Positions 1 to 7,760 of a stretch of 64,000 nucleotides of DNA are shown here, piece by piece. The stretch lies in NCBI RefSeq assembly GCF_023156585.1, contig NZ_JALNMI010000003.1, positions 62,001-126,000 of the forward strand, written 5' to 3'. A program made the translations under genes and the position numbers. This DNA comes from Subsaxibacter sp. CAU 1640. GTDB lineage: Bacteria > Bacteroidota > Bacteroidia > Flavobacteriales > Flavobacteriaceae. The notes beneath the pieces were generated by a model, which saw only the letters and a program-made list of their open reading frames with translations, was not told where the DNA came from and made no database searches. The stretch's first letter is position 1; each line of letters opens with the position of its first letter.

Positions 1-522
1 AACACGATACCCTTGTATCACAGCGTTCAAGTTCTTTAATTGTGCGATGGCCATTGCAGACACACCACAAGTTGTAAAAAATCTCACCGCTTGCGTACAA
101 GTTGTTTTCAAATCAGCATACTCACTCACCTGCGCTTCAACAGCTACATCCAGCAACGCTTGTTTGTTAGACAATGTAGAGATAGACTGTGTAGCGGCGT
201 CATAAACGTCGTGCAAAGCATCCGGGTCTAGCAATGGGTTGGTGTTAATGTAGTCGTCTCCTTGCGCATCAACAGCGTTAGAGATACGCCCAAAGTTTCG
301 TAGATTGATACCATGCCCAGTCTCCTCGGTACGGCCTTTCTTTTTCGCTTTAGGTACATCCGCTTCCTGTTTGGCAGCAGCAACTTTTTGAGATTGAACA
401 TTCACGTTTGGTTCAACTGTAGCCGGTGCTACAGGAGCCTGTTTCACAACGGCATTCTGCCCGTTGTGTGGTACAGAGCCATTAAGCACTGCACCGTTAG
501 TAGGATATGGATTGTCGACCAT
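1..522 (-). CDS. Hypothetical protein, 3' end outside window
   Basis: The frame is open from an ATG at 522-520 to the window edge (174 codons), so only the N-terminal part is visible. I do not recognise the family. There is no signal peptide or membrane segment. The first 65 residues are Asn/Pro/Ala/Val/Lys-rich and look disordered, with a basic KAKKKGR patch. A more ordered Ala/Leu/Asp-rich segment follows (INLRNFGRISNAVDAQGDDY, then LLDPDALHDVYDAA), which looks helical. Its G+C is higher than that of the next genes. The upstream side (523 onward) is a long gene-free region, so it probably has its own promoter. A structural protein or cargo of a mobile element is possible, but nothing in the sequence proves it. 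Confidence 0.6.
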   Translation of the reverse strand, partial: MVDNPYPTNGAVLNGSVPHNGQNAVVKQAPVAPATVEPNVNVQSQKVAAAKQEADVPKAKKKGRTEETGHGINLRNFGRISNAVDAQGDDYINTNPLLDPDALHDVYDAATQSISTLSNKQALLDVAVEAQVSEYADLKTTCTQAVRFFTTCGVSAMAIAQLKNLNAVIQGYRV

Positions 523-606
523 ATTGATTTGGAATAAATTAATAAATAAAACGTTACCCATAATGCACTTACATCACATACACATATAGTGTAACTATCG
601 GCATTA

Positions 607-657
607 TTTATTGAATCCCTACGGGACTATGGACAACCGTGTCCATCACTCAATAAA
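607..657. other. Three-way-junction inverted repeat
   Basis: An outer 8-bp stem (TTTATTGA 607-614 with TCAATAAA 650-657) encloses two perfect hairpins: TCCC 616-619 with GGGA 623-626, and ATGGAC 629-634 with GTCCAT 641-646. The three stems use nearly all bases, leaving a compact junction. It could fold in RNA of either strand. It lies about 85-135 nt upstream of the start of the gene at 1-522, so it may sit in that gene's leader. I tested it against the hammerhead ribozyme core and it does not match. The function is unknown. Confidence 0.5.
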
Positions 658-993
658 AAATAAAATTGAAAATCACTCTACATAAATCGGAACTCGAAGT
701 CATTTGTCCCTTGAGCGAGCTACTGATCATTTAGCAGCTTGTAGCCATTTGACTATCATGTCACTGATATAGCATCAGTTACACAATGCAATACTACAAA
801 ATATTTCAATACATCCGACAAAGCGCAATAAAATCCGATAAAAAACATTCAAAAATAAGAAGAAACTGTAATACAACCACTTATCGCAACACCGCGCCAC
901 TGCTCACAAATCTTGACATTTTGATGATAGAAAAATATTTTGAAAAAATTTTGAAAATAATTAGTGATAGATACTTTCTTTAACATAAAAACT

Positions 994-1001
994 TATCTTT
1001 A
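994..1001 (+). promoter_or_regulatory. Possible -7 box for the RNA at 1003-1130
   Basis: TATCTTTA differs by one base from the Bacteroidota -7 consensus TAnnTTTG and sits a few bases before the structured RNA candidate. No clear TTG -33 element is visible at the expected spacing. Confidence 0.3.
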
Positions 1002-1002
1002 C

Positions 1003-1130
1003 CACAAGCCGTAATAAGTCAGTGAGGTTGGGCCAACCCTGTGGATGAATGGTAGCGCAACCGTCTTTAAAGAGCGTTATTTTTTACGGTCAGTCCATAA
1101 AACCCTAACATTAATTTGGTAGGGTTTTTT
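1003..1130 (+). ncRNA. Candidate structured small RNA (possibly 6S-like)
   Basis: This roughly 125-nt unit has no open frame. It is preceded by a -7-like box and ends in a strong intrinsic terminator. Its ends pair (CCGTAA 1009-1014 with TTACGG 1084-1089), and inside them GGTTG 1026-1030 pairs with CAACC 1058-1062. That gives a long rod broken by large internal loops, which is the general shape of 6S RNA, including the flavobacterial 6S type. I cannot confirm a family from memory. It could also be another small regulatory RNA. Confidence 0.4.
1099..1130 (+). terminator. Intrinsic terminator
   Basis: A nine-base-pair stem (AAAACCCTA 1099-1107 with TAGGGTTTT 1120-1128) runs into a T tract. It closes the RNA candidate at 1003-1130, as no gene ends nearby on the plus strand. 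Confidence 0.7.
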
Positions 1131-1402
1131 AAATAGGAATATACAAAGCGGAAAATCTTAAAAGCAGGTTACTCCAAAGAGCATAAATAAAACACCAAAG
1201 CCATTGCCTTGACGGATTCAGTCCGTTAGGAACTACACTTTGGTGCACTCGGTGATTAACTTTGTTACGGATTGTCAATGCCACCGAATTCATAAAGGTA
1301 TCAAAATTAATATAATATAGATAATTTGTCCCTTTACGGTTTTCCACATTCACATTATCAGAAATATCCCTACATTTACAAACACTCCAAATCTCTTTGG
1401 CA

Positions 1403-1421
1403 TGCTGAATTTATTTCAGCA
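1403..1421. repeat. Intergenic inverted repeat
   Basis: ATGCTGAA and TTCAGCAT flank a short A/T loop. Hairpins of this kind are common between flavobacterial genes. It lies about 45 nt before the lipoprotein gene at 1467. Confidence 0.45.
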
Positions 1422-1466
1422 TCTCATAAATCAAATTCTTAATATTAAACCTTTAAAACAAAATTC

Positions 1467-2159
1467 ATGAGATTCCGTATCATAACTATTACGTGTCTAT
1501 CAATTCTAATTTTATCCTGTGGTAAGACTAAAGAAGAAATTAAACTGGAACAACTACAGACTGAACACAATAAAGAAATCGAAAGGATTCATTTGGAAAA
1601 GATTGAGGTGGGAAAGTCAAAGATGAAAATGGAATTAACCAAGGAGTTGGAAAGATTAAACAAAATAATGGAGCAAGAAAACAAAAAGCTTGATGAAATT
1701 AATGAGTTTAAATTAGGACGTTCTAGCTCTACAAAAGACAAAGAACTTTCCGAACAGAATAAAAGAATATACTTTTTAGAAACAGTTATTTCTAAAATAG
1801 AAAATGAAATTTCAGAGCTTAATTTAACTCAAACATATGATTTTCAAGATAGTCCAAAACAATTAGTAAATTATCTATTTGAAATGGCTCAAAACAAAGA
1901 TTTCAGTAAGATGAGACATTTGTGTGACCCTTATGGCGAAGGCGACAATGAATCCAGATCTCTGTGCTTGTTAGAAATACATGAAGCGGGTTCACAACAG
2001 AGATATATAGAAACCTTTCAGAATGGCAGAATTATTGGAAACCCAATACTTGAAGATAATGAAGCGATTGTGGAAATTGCCACAGGTCCAAACTCTGACA
2101 GGTTGATTAAAATAAATTTAATTAATAGAATGGGTAAATGGTATGTTTATAGTCTTTAA
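1467..2159 (+). CDS. Coiled-coil lipoprotein
   Basis: The N-terminus is a lipoprotein signal (hydrophobic ITITCLSILIL, then lipobox LILSC with Cys about 18), so the mature protein should be anchored in a membrane, facing the periplasm or outside. Residues 23-105 are very rich in Glu/Lys/Leu and predict a long coiled coil. The last 100 residues look like a small alpha/beta domain and end in an aromatic-rich strand (GKWYVYSL), resembling the DUF4878/NTF2-like lipoproteins common in Bacteroidota. That assignment is by resemblance only. The next gene starts 12 bp downstream on the same strand, so the two may be cotranscribed, although the neighbour has no export signal. Confidence 0.7.
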   Translation: MRFRIITITCLSILILSCGKTKEEIKLEQLQTEHNKEIERIHLEKIEVGKSKMKMELTKELERLNKIMEQENKKLDEINEFKLGRSSSTKDKELSEQNKRIYFLETVISKIENEISELNLTQTYDFQDSPKQLVNYLFEMAQNKDFSKMRHLCDPYGEGDNESRSLCLLEIHEAGSQQRYIETFQNGRIIGNPILEDNEAIVEIATGPNSDRLIKINLINRMGKWYVYSL

Positions 2160-2171
2160 CTAACCTTTATA

Positions 2172-2978
2172 ATGTCAGGAAATTATCAAGAATTATTTAA
2201 TAGAGATAATCTTGAGCTATCAGAAAATGAGGCTATTGATTTAATAATTGATTGGCGCGATAAATCGAAAAAATTAGATTTAAGACACCTAACTCATTTT
2301 GTAACTCCTGATTTAGAATTAGAAGAATATTTTGAAATTAAAGGATTATACATTGCTACTAATATATTGCGACAAGAATATGATTTTGAAAAAGATAGTA
2401 AACCAGGAGATTTTGATGTTGTCGTAATACCATTTTCAGACTCGAACATTCATTTTGAAAGAACGGGTGTATTAGAGGTTAAAATTGTTAGGCCTACTAG
2501 AAAAAAACCTTTAAAAAATTCAAATTCTCTAGGCGTTACTCAATTAAAAGGCTTGATCAATGATGGTTTTCCATTTGTAGGTCTCATGCATCTATCACTA
2601 ACAGAACCGTTGAATGACAATGAAAAAGGGATAATTGATTTTTGCACTTTACCGGTCGGAGATAATGTAAAATTTGAGAAAGGAAAAAAATTTGAAGATT
2701 ATTTAGTCAAAATTAAATTTGATGGTTTTCAAGGGTTTTCGGTCGAAAAACAAATTCAACGATTGATTTCAAATGATATCCCAAAATATGCTGCATTAAT
2801 ATGTTTAGGGATAACTCAAAAGCCTGATAAATCAATTTGGTTAGAGACCGTCTCACGCAAATATTCATGTTTTGAAACAGGTTATTTTAATCCGCACGCT
2901 AAAAAAGAAACAATCCAAAAAGTTAAGAATCATTTCTTGGTAAATCAATCAAAATATATCAAAAAATCATTCAAATAA
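2172..2978 (+). CDS. Hypothetical protein with PD-(D/E)xK-like motif
   Basis: A 268-residue cytoplasmic protein with no signal peptide. I do not recognise a named family. Residues 78-82 read PGDFD and residues 101-104 LEVK, with hydrophobic strands on both sides (VVVIPF between them, IV after). This is the spacing and context of the PD-(D/E)xK nuclease core, with acidic residues near 80-82 and an E-x-K at 102-104. Charged helices precede and follow. It lies 12 bp after a lipoprotein gene, in an A+T-rich block that also codes for GIY-YIG-like and CoiA-like proteins. A nuclease role, for example in defence or DNA processing, is inference. Confidence 0.6.
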   Translation: MSGNYQELFNRDNLELSENEAIDLIIDWRDKSKKLDLRHLTHFVTPDLELEEYFEIKGLYIATNILRQEYDFEKDSKPGDFDVVVIPFSDSNIHFERTGVLEVKIVRPTRKKPLKNSNSLGVTQLKGLINDGFPFVGLMHLSLTEPLNDNEKGIIDFCTLPVGDNVKFEKGKKFEDYLVKIKFDGFQGFSVEKQIQRLISNDIPKYAALICLGITQKPDKSIWLETVSRKYSCFETGYFNPHAKKETIQKVKNHFLVNQSKYIKKSFK

Positions 2979-3165
2979 AGTATAAATCTTAAGAAAACGG
3001 TATGTCTAATTTGTTAAAATAAATGAAATCAGAAAGTCCTATTTAAACATCGGTTAAGGGTAAATCCTACTGTTTATAATTACATTGATAGCATCGGTGA
3101 AGATGGAACATTATCCATTGAGTGAAATAAACATAAAAAACTGACTTTTCCCAGCATATTTGACT

Positions 3166-4140
3166 ATGAGACAATTTATATTTTATGAGATACAAACTGC
3201 AGCAATTTGTCCATATAAACTTCTTTTTTTTGATCAATTTATAGTACCTCTAAAAGAATCAAATCAATTCAAGTTTTCTAATATTTATGCTTTTGCAAAA
3301 GTCAAAAAACTGCGATTTGATTTGACAAATACTTTTGTGAAAAACAAAAGACAATTAACCACCACGGTTGTATTTGATGACAACTTAACAAAAGAACTCA
3401 CCGTATCATTTTTTGACACGGCACCTATTTTTAAATCAGTTTACAAGACTCGTGAAAATTTTGAAGACATGCTTTCCGATGAAGATGATTTTTGGAGTTG
3501 TGAGTTAGATAATGAAAGATCTTCTAATGAGAAATTGCATTTTTTTCAAAAAGCCAAAACGGGGCAAGTCTTTGAGTTTTGGATGACACCCGAAAACATT
3601 GAAAGTGCTTCAGAAATAATTGATGATATCAAATTTGATAATCGTCCAGAGATTGTTTATATAGGTCAATCTTTTAGAATGATAGATAGAATTTCTTCAC
3701 ATAAAACTCTACACAAAGCAGTTTCTGAATTATCAGATTCGGAAGATCTTCGTATTTATTTCTTGACTTTCAAGTATGGTTATGGAGGCCATAAAAAATA
3801 TGCTGATTTGTTAGGAAAAGTAAGTCAAACTTGGTTAAGCAAGCACGGTAACTCTAAAGAATATAAAAGTAAAATAAATCTTGTTGAAAGATTTCTAATA
3901 CATTTTTTTCAACCAACTTATAATACTCAACACATACATACGGAAATTCAAAATGATAAATATGTAAATGAAATTATACACAAAAATAACATCGATGTTA
4001 TTTCTATTAATTATGGGATACATGGTAAAGCATTTGAATTTTGGTCACCAAATCAAAAACTAAATTCAGAAATAGTTTCATTCAATTTTTTTAAGCCTGA
4101 AGATGGATATCAAACAGGATTAGTAACCAATCTTCCATAA
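3166..4140 (+). CDS. Hypothetical protein with GIY-YIG-like domain
   Basis: I chose the ATG at 3166 over the TTG two codons upstream. The product is about 324 residues, cytoplasmic, without a signal peptide. The C-terminal half has features of GIY-YIG nucleases: a strand with VYIGQS (about 164-169), Arg and His downstream (near 176 and 179), and a helix with ERFLIHFFQPTYN (about 241-253), which matches the usual Glu then P-x-x-N ending. The N-terminal 150 residues have no family I know. The usual first GIY strand is not obvious, so catalytic activity is unproven. The gene stands alone, with about 180 bp of featureless sequence upstream, among other nuclease-like genes. Confidence 0.6.
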   Translation: MRQFIFYEIQTAAICPYKLLFFDQFIVPLKESNQFKFSNIYAFAKVKKLRFDLTNTFVKNKRQLTTTVVFDDNLTKELTVSFFDTAPIFKSVYKTRENFEDMLSDEDDFWSCELDNERSSNEKLHFFQKAKTGQVFEFWMTPENIESASEIIDDIKFDNRPEIVYIGQSFRMIDRISSHKTLHKAVSELSDSEDLRIYFLTFKYGYGGHKKYADLLGKVSQTWLSKHGNSKEYKSKINLVERFLIHFFQPTYNTQHIHTEIQNDKYVNEIIHKNNIDVISINYGIHGKAFEFWSPNQKLNSEIVSFNFFKPEDGYQTGLVTNLP

Positions 4141-4188
4141 AATGGATAATTAATAATCTTTATACAATAAAAATTTTTCATCCAAAAT

Positions 4189-5865
4189 ATGTCATTTGAA
4201 AGGACAATAAAGGTTGCGTTTGATAAAATATCAGGAATGATTCTTGAGGCTAATGAAGTTTTTGAAACTTATGAAAGTGCATTTGAAATTCGGAAGCAAT
4301 TTCATAAAGACGAAGTTGAATTATATTGCTGCGAATGTTCACAAAAGCTAAATGTTTCCACAAGTAAATATGATAGGCTTCATTTTAAACATCAGCCAAA
4401 TGCTGAATATTGTCTTTTAAAAGACTCAAAACTGTTGCCAAAAGAAACAGATGAATTAATTCGAATTTATAAGTCAAAAGAAAGTAATAGACATAAGGAG
4501 TTAAAAAACAAAATTGCTCGAACCCTTTCAAAAGTAAATGACATTTCATCAATTAATTTAGATGATAGATATATTATTGATGAAAAACACAAACGTAAAC
4601 CAGATGTTTTTTGTATTTATCAAGACAAAAAAATAGTTTTTGAAATCCAACTTTCAGATTTATCTTTAAGATATATAATTAGTCGTTACGAGTTTTATAA
4701 ACGTAATGGAATTTATCTGATATGGATATTGGATAATTTTGACGTACAAGGTCAAAATCAAACCGAAAGAGATATAAAGTATTTGACCGAATATCAAAAC
4801 TTCTTCAAGTTGGACGAGGACACAAATGATTTTAGACTTGTGTGTACCTATAAATATCCTTTTTTAGTTAATGAAAATATATTACTAACTAAATGGATCG
4901 AGAAATCAATCGGTCTTACTCAATTGAAATTCGACAATGAACTATATCAAGCATATTTTTTCGACTATAAAAAGAAACTTGATCAAAAAGAAAAAGAAAG
5001 ATTTATCAAAATTGAGAAAAGTAAGAAATTAGAAAAAGAAAGAATTAAAGCAAGAAAGTTAAATGACGCATTAGAAAAAACACAAGAAATAATTGAAGAT
5101 TTAAGAAATTTATGGAAAACTAAAGCTCTTAATTTCAACCCTGTAAAAAACAAGATTTCAGAACTGGATGAATATGAGTTAAAAATACTTAATGAATCAA
5201 AAGCATTTGAAGACGAAGAAAATGAACCTAAAATTCACAAATGGTTTTCAATTGCAAAAAAAAATAATTATGCATTTTTGGAATTTATGCTTAATTGTCA
5301 CTCAATTGAATTTGACGTTAATAAAAAATCTAAAAAACAGAAAAGTCTTTTTCAAACCATATTTAATAATAAAGAATTGGAATATGGAAAATATTTAACA
5401 AGACTAATACTTAAAAGAGGTTATATTTTCACCAAATTAGACGAGGAAATACTTCAAGAATGGTATCCAATAAAGAAGGAAAAGCAATCCGAAATATTAC
5501 TTCATTATTTATCTAACAAACTTAACAACAGACATCTGATAGATAAATTATTTGAACATCGTAATTTAATATGCACAATCGAAAGTGCAAAAAAAAATGA
5601 AATTATAGGATTCGGATATAAATCAAATCAATGGCTTGCCTTTGCAAACAATGCAGTTCATTCATATAAGGAATATTGGGATTATATAGAATTGGCATTT
5701 AAACATTACAACATTTGGAATAAATTAATTGAGTTAGATAAAAAAGGAACATTTAGGAAAAAAGTAACCGCTTTTTATAAAGAAAGGCCTCATGCTAAAT
5801 ATGATTGTGATTTATTAATTAAAATTCTATATCCAGAATTGCATGATGAAAATTATTGTGTCTAA
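4189..5865 (+). CDS. CoiA-like / DUF6035-type protein with zinc-ribbon and nuclease core
   Basis: A 558-residue protein. The N-terminus holds a likely zinc site: C47-C48-x-C50 followed by H65, H68 and C75. This layout occurs in competence protein CoiA and DUF6035 proteins. Next comes a helix with H102, then KPD (137-139) and FEIQ (151-154), the PD-(D/E)xK pattern with E-x-Q in place of E-x-K. Hydrophobic strands and ISRYEFYKRNGIYLIWIL follow, typical of this group. The C-terminal 300 residues are charged, partly coiled coil (about 260-310), and unrecognised. DNA binding or cleavage is likely from family knowledge; the biological role is not known. The gene is A+T-rich like the two before it and ends before the 21-bp repeat array. 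Confidence 0.65.
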   Translation: MSFERTIKVAFDKISGMILEANEVFETYESAFEIRKQFHKDEVELYCCECSQKLNVSTSKYDRLHFKHQPNAEYCLLKDSKLLPKETDELIRIYKSKESNRHKELKNKIARTLSKVNDISSINLDDRYIIDEKHKRKPDVFCIYQDKKIVFEIQLSDLSLRYIISRYEFYKRNGIYLIWILDNFDVQGQNQTERDIKYLTEYQNFFKLDEDTNDFRLVCTYKYPFLVNENILLTKWIEKSIGLTQLKFDNELYQAYFFDYKKKLDQKEKERFIKIEKSKKLEKERIKARKLNDALEKTQEIIEDLRNLWKTKALNFNPVKNKISELDEYELKILNESKAFEDEENEPKIHKWFSIAKKNNYAFLEFMLNCHSIEFDVNKKSKKQKSLFQTIFNNKELEYGKYLTRLILKRGYIFTKLDEEILQEWYPIKKEKQSEILLHYLSNKLNNRHLIDKLFEHRNLICTIESAKKNEIIGFGYKSNQWLAFANNAVHSYKEYWDYIELAFKHYNIWNKLIELDKKGTFRKKVTAFYKERPHAKYDCDLLIKILYPELHDENYCV

Positions 5866-6383
5866 AAAATTTCATGATTCCAAATCGGGCAGATTTAGCT
5901 TTGCTTAATTCGGCTTTCAGCCTCAAGCGTAATCCCTTCTCTTAACCTCAAGCTCTTTTCTCATAAACAAAATCTTCCAAGATCGTAACAAAATCTCTCG
6001 AGGTCGCAACATATTCTTGCATGGTCGCAACATATTCTTGCATGGTTGCAACATATTCTTTCATGGTCGCAACAAATTATGGCATGGTCGCAACAAAATA
6101 TGGCTCGGTTGCAACAAATTATGGCATGGTTGCAACAAAATATGGCATGGTTGCAACATATTCTTGCATGGTCGTAACAAATTATGGCTCGGTTGCAACA
6201 AAATATGGCTCGGTTGGAACAAATTATGGCTTGGTTGCAACATATTCTTGCACTGTATAAACACAAAACCCCAAAAGCTAACAGCCAAAAGCCAAAGGCC
6301 AAACACCCACCACAGACACTAAAACCAACTTTGGCACGTTGTTTGAATACTAACAATACATGTTAAATATAATTCAAGCACTC
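5866..6383. other. Gene-free region dominated by a 21-bp repeat array
   Basis: Between the CoiA-like gene and the secreted protein at 6384 lies a short unremarkable stretch (5866-5959), the 21-bp array (5960-6253), then a simple-sequence tract around 6280-6303 built on a CCAAAAGC-like word. Several frames on both strands are open through the array only because its period is a multiple of three. Confidence 0.7.
5960..6253. repeat. Tandem array, 21-bp unit, about 14 copies
   Basis: Thirteen clear units start at 5981, 6002, 6023 and so on every 21 bp to 6233, with no insertion or deletion. A degenerate unit precedes them at 5960. Each begins with a conserved core GGTYGCAACA; its GTTGCAAC form is a perfect 8-bp palindrome. 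An A/T-rich tail of 11 bases follows in two versions, one ending TTCTTGCAT and one ending TTATGGCAT or ATATGGCTC. The unit length equals two turns of B-DNA, so the cores face the same side of the helix. No frame shows signs of coding selection. Confidence 0.9.
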
Positions 6384-7586
6384 ATGAAAAAATTAGCTTT
6401 ATTTTTTACTGCAGTGTTCCTTGTAGGGACCACGGTAAACGCAAAAACCACCAACGCTCTTAAAGATAATTCATCTGCCAATGCTTTCAACAGAGGCTAT
6501 GGCAACTCCTTCATCTTTACAGAAGGTGGTATTGAGTTTTCTGTATTCCCAGACGGTCAGTTCGACTTCTACGCTCCTAATTATGGGCCAGACGTCAACG
6601 TATCTGTCAATACCCCAAATGTATCCTTCAGTTTCAACACAGGCTATGACTATAATCCGTACGTACAGTACGATGATTTTGGTGCCATCATTCAGATAGA
6701 GAACATTCCTATCTATTATGACTTCTATGGCCGTGTCACGCAAATAGGCAATGTAGATATCAACTATAACAGTTATGGTCGTGTAGCACGTTTGGGTGGA
6801 CTTTATGTGCACTATAACAGCTACCGCACATTTACGCACTGCACTGGGTTTATCAATGTGTATAACCGCCACTATGTGTACCGTCCTTGGCACGTGTATT
6901 ACGCAGTGCCAGCACCAGCGTTCTGCATCGTGTATGCACGTCCGTACCGCCAGTACTACACACCAGTGAGACATCACTATTACAGACCTTACGTCAATAA
7001 TTATAGAGCACCTGTAAGATATACCTATCACAGCTCACCACGAGCTACATCAGGACGTCGTAATACAGGAGTGGCCACAAATAGAGCCAGCGATAGATAT
7101 CGTCAGGATGCGTCGCCTAGAGCCAATAGTTCTGTTGCTACTAATGGCAACGGACGTAACACACGTAATGCAACCACAAGAAGCACTACAAGACAAGACA
7201 ATGTAGGACGCCCTGCAGGTAATGCCAGATCTACTGAAACCGTAAGAAACTCTAATGGCAGAAATACTACAAGAGCAAACAGTTCAGTAAACCAAGGAAG
7301 CAGAGCTGTTTCTAATGATAGAAATGTACGTAGCAATACACAGCGAAGCAACGTTAGAAATGAAGGAGTTCGAAATAATTCAAGTTCTAATGTGACCCGT
7401 AGCACCAAAGCTGTGTCTAACAATACGAGAAGTGTTAAATCTATGCCAAAAGGAAAACCGAGCGCTTCAAATACACGTATATCTAATACAAAGCAACAAC
7501 AACGAAGTAGTGCTCAAAGAAGTAGCACTTCTAGAGCAAGCAAACAACCAAGTGCACGCTCTAGTTCCAGAAGAGGAAACTTGTAA
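6384..7586 (+). CDS. Secreted protein with Arg/Ser/Asn-rich C-terminus
   Basis: I chose the ATG at 6384, which starts directly on a classical Sec signal (KKLALFFTAVFLVGTTVNA). An upstream in-frame ATG at 6360 would put eight extra residues before it. The mature N-terminal half (about residues 25-200) is rich in Tyr, Asn, Gly and Phe, with a short recurring pattern (YDFYGRV, INYNSYGRV, VHYNSYR) that looks like beta repeats. The C-terminal 180 residues are low complexity: Arg, Ser, Asn and Thr with almost no hydrophobic residues, so basic and disordered. It may bind a polyanion such as DNA or polysaccharide, but that is a guess. It is single-gene, with a terminator 30 bp downstream. Confidence 0.75.
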   Translation: MKKLALFFTAVFLVGTTVNAKTTNALKDNSSANAFNRGYGNSFIFTEGGIEFSVFPDGQFDFYAPNYGPDVNVSVNTPNVSFSFNTGYDYNPYVQYDDFGAIIQIENIPIYYDFYGRVTQIGNVDINYNSYGRVARLGGLYVHYNSYRTFTHCTGFINVYNRHYVYRPWHVYYAVPAPAFCIVYARPYRQYYTPVRHHYYRPYVNNYRAPVRYTYHSSPRATSGRRNTGVATNRASDRYRQDASPRANSSVATNGNGRNTRNATTRSTTRQDNVGRPAGNARSTETVRNSNGRNTTRANSSVNQGSRAVSNDRNVRSNTQRSNVRNEGVRNNSSSNVTRSTKAVSNNTRSVKSMPKGKPSASNTRISNTKQQQRSSAQRSSTSRASKQPSARSSSRRGNL

Positions 7587-7616
7587 ACATATATAAATTT
7601 TTGGTTGGTTAGTTGG

Positions 7617-7665
7617 AAAGTCCCGCTCTTAATATGCCTCAAAGCATCTTGCGGGGCTTTTCTTT
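7617..7665 (+). terminator. Intrinsic terminator
   Basis: AAAGTCCCGC (7617-7626) pairs with GCGGGGCTTT (7651-7660), followed by a T-rich run. It ends the secreted-protein gene at 6384-7586. Confidence 0.75.
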
Positions 7666-7667
7666 AC

Positions 7668-7687
7668 ATCCCCACGAAAGTGGGGAT
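7668..7687. repeat. Perfect hairpin with GAAA loop
   Basis: An 8-bp perfect stem (ATCCCCAC with GTGGGGAT) closes a GAAA tetraloop. Hairpins with this word recur between flavobacterial genes. Here it lies between two convergent genes. Confidence 0.6.
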
Positions 7688-7760
7688 CTCTATTTGATCA
7701 CTAACTCAAATTTAAACCTCATAAGAAACCTACGGCAAACCGCCCACTGCTCAAAAAACA

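Larger units (their letters stand above)
523..1466. other. Long gene-free region with structured elements
   Basis: No convincing gene lies here; the short open frames lack ribosome-binding context and family resemblance. It holds a three-way-junction inverted repeat (607-657), a probable small RNA with terminator (1003-1130), two hairpin-forming stretches (stem 1193-1200 with 1238-1245, enclosing 1212-1216 with 1222-1226; and 1250-1254 with 1282-1286), and an inverted repeat at 1403-1421. The rest (about 660-990) is A+T-rich with nothing I can name. Confidence 0.6.

Noticed and set aside
607-657. Hammerhead ribozyme
   Set aside because: The three-stem shape fits loosely, but the conserved CUGAUGA and GAAA core bases are absent on both strands.
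786-983. A 65-codon plus-strand frame in the gene-free region
   Set aside because: Low-complexity Lys/Ile/Tyr composition from A+T-rich DNA, without ribosome-binding context.
1129-1353. A 74-codon minus-strand frame
   Set aside because: It overlaps the terminator and hairpin-forming sequence, has no known family and lacks upstream signals. I cannot exclude a decayed element.
5960-6253. CRISPR array
   Set aside because: Units follow each other directly every 21 bp, with no repeat-spacer alternation and no cas genes.
5961-6356. Open frames on both strands across the first repeat array
   Set aside because: The 21-bp period is a multiple of three, so any frame without a stop in one unit stays open. 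The changes between units alter residues in nearly every frame and no start context is convincing.
6471-7031. A 186-codon minus-strand frame inside the secreted-protein gene
   Set aside because: It is a shadow of the plus-strand gene, which has a signal peptide and terminator; its Val/Ile-rich composition is the complement of Tyr/Asn codons.
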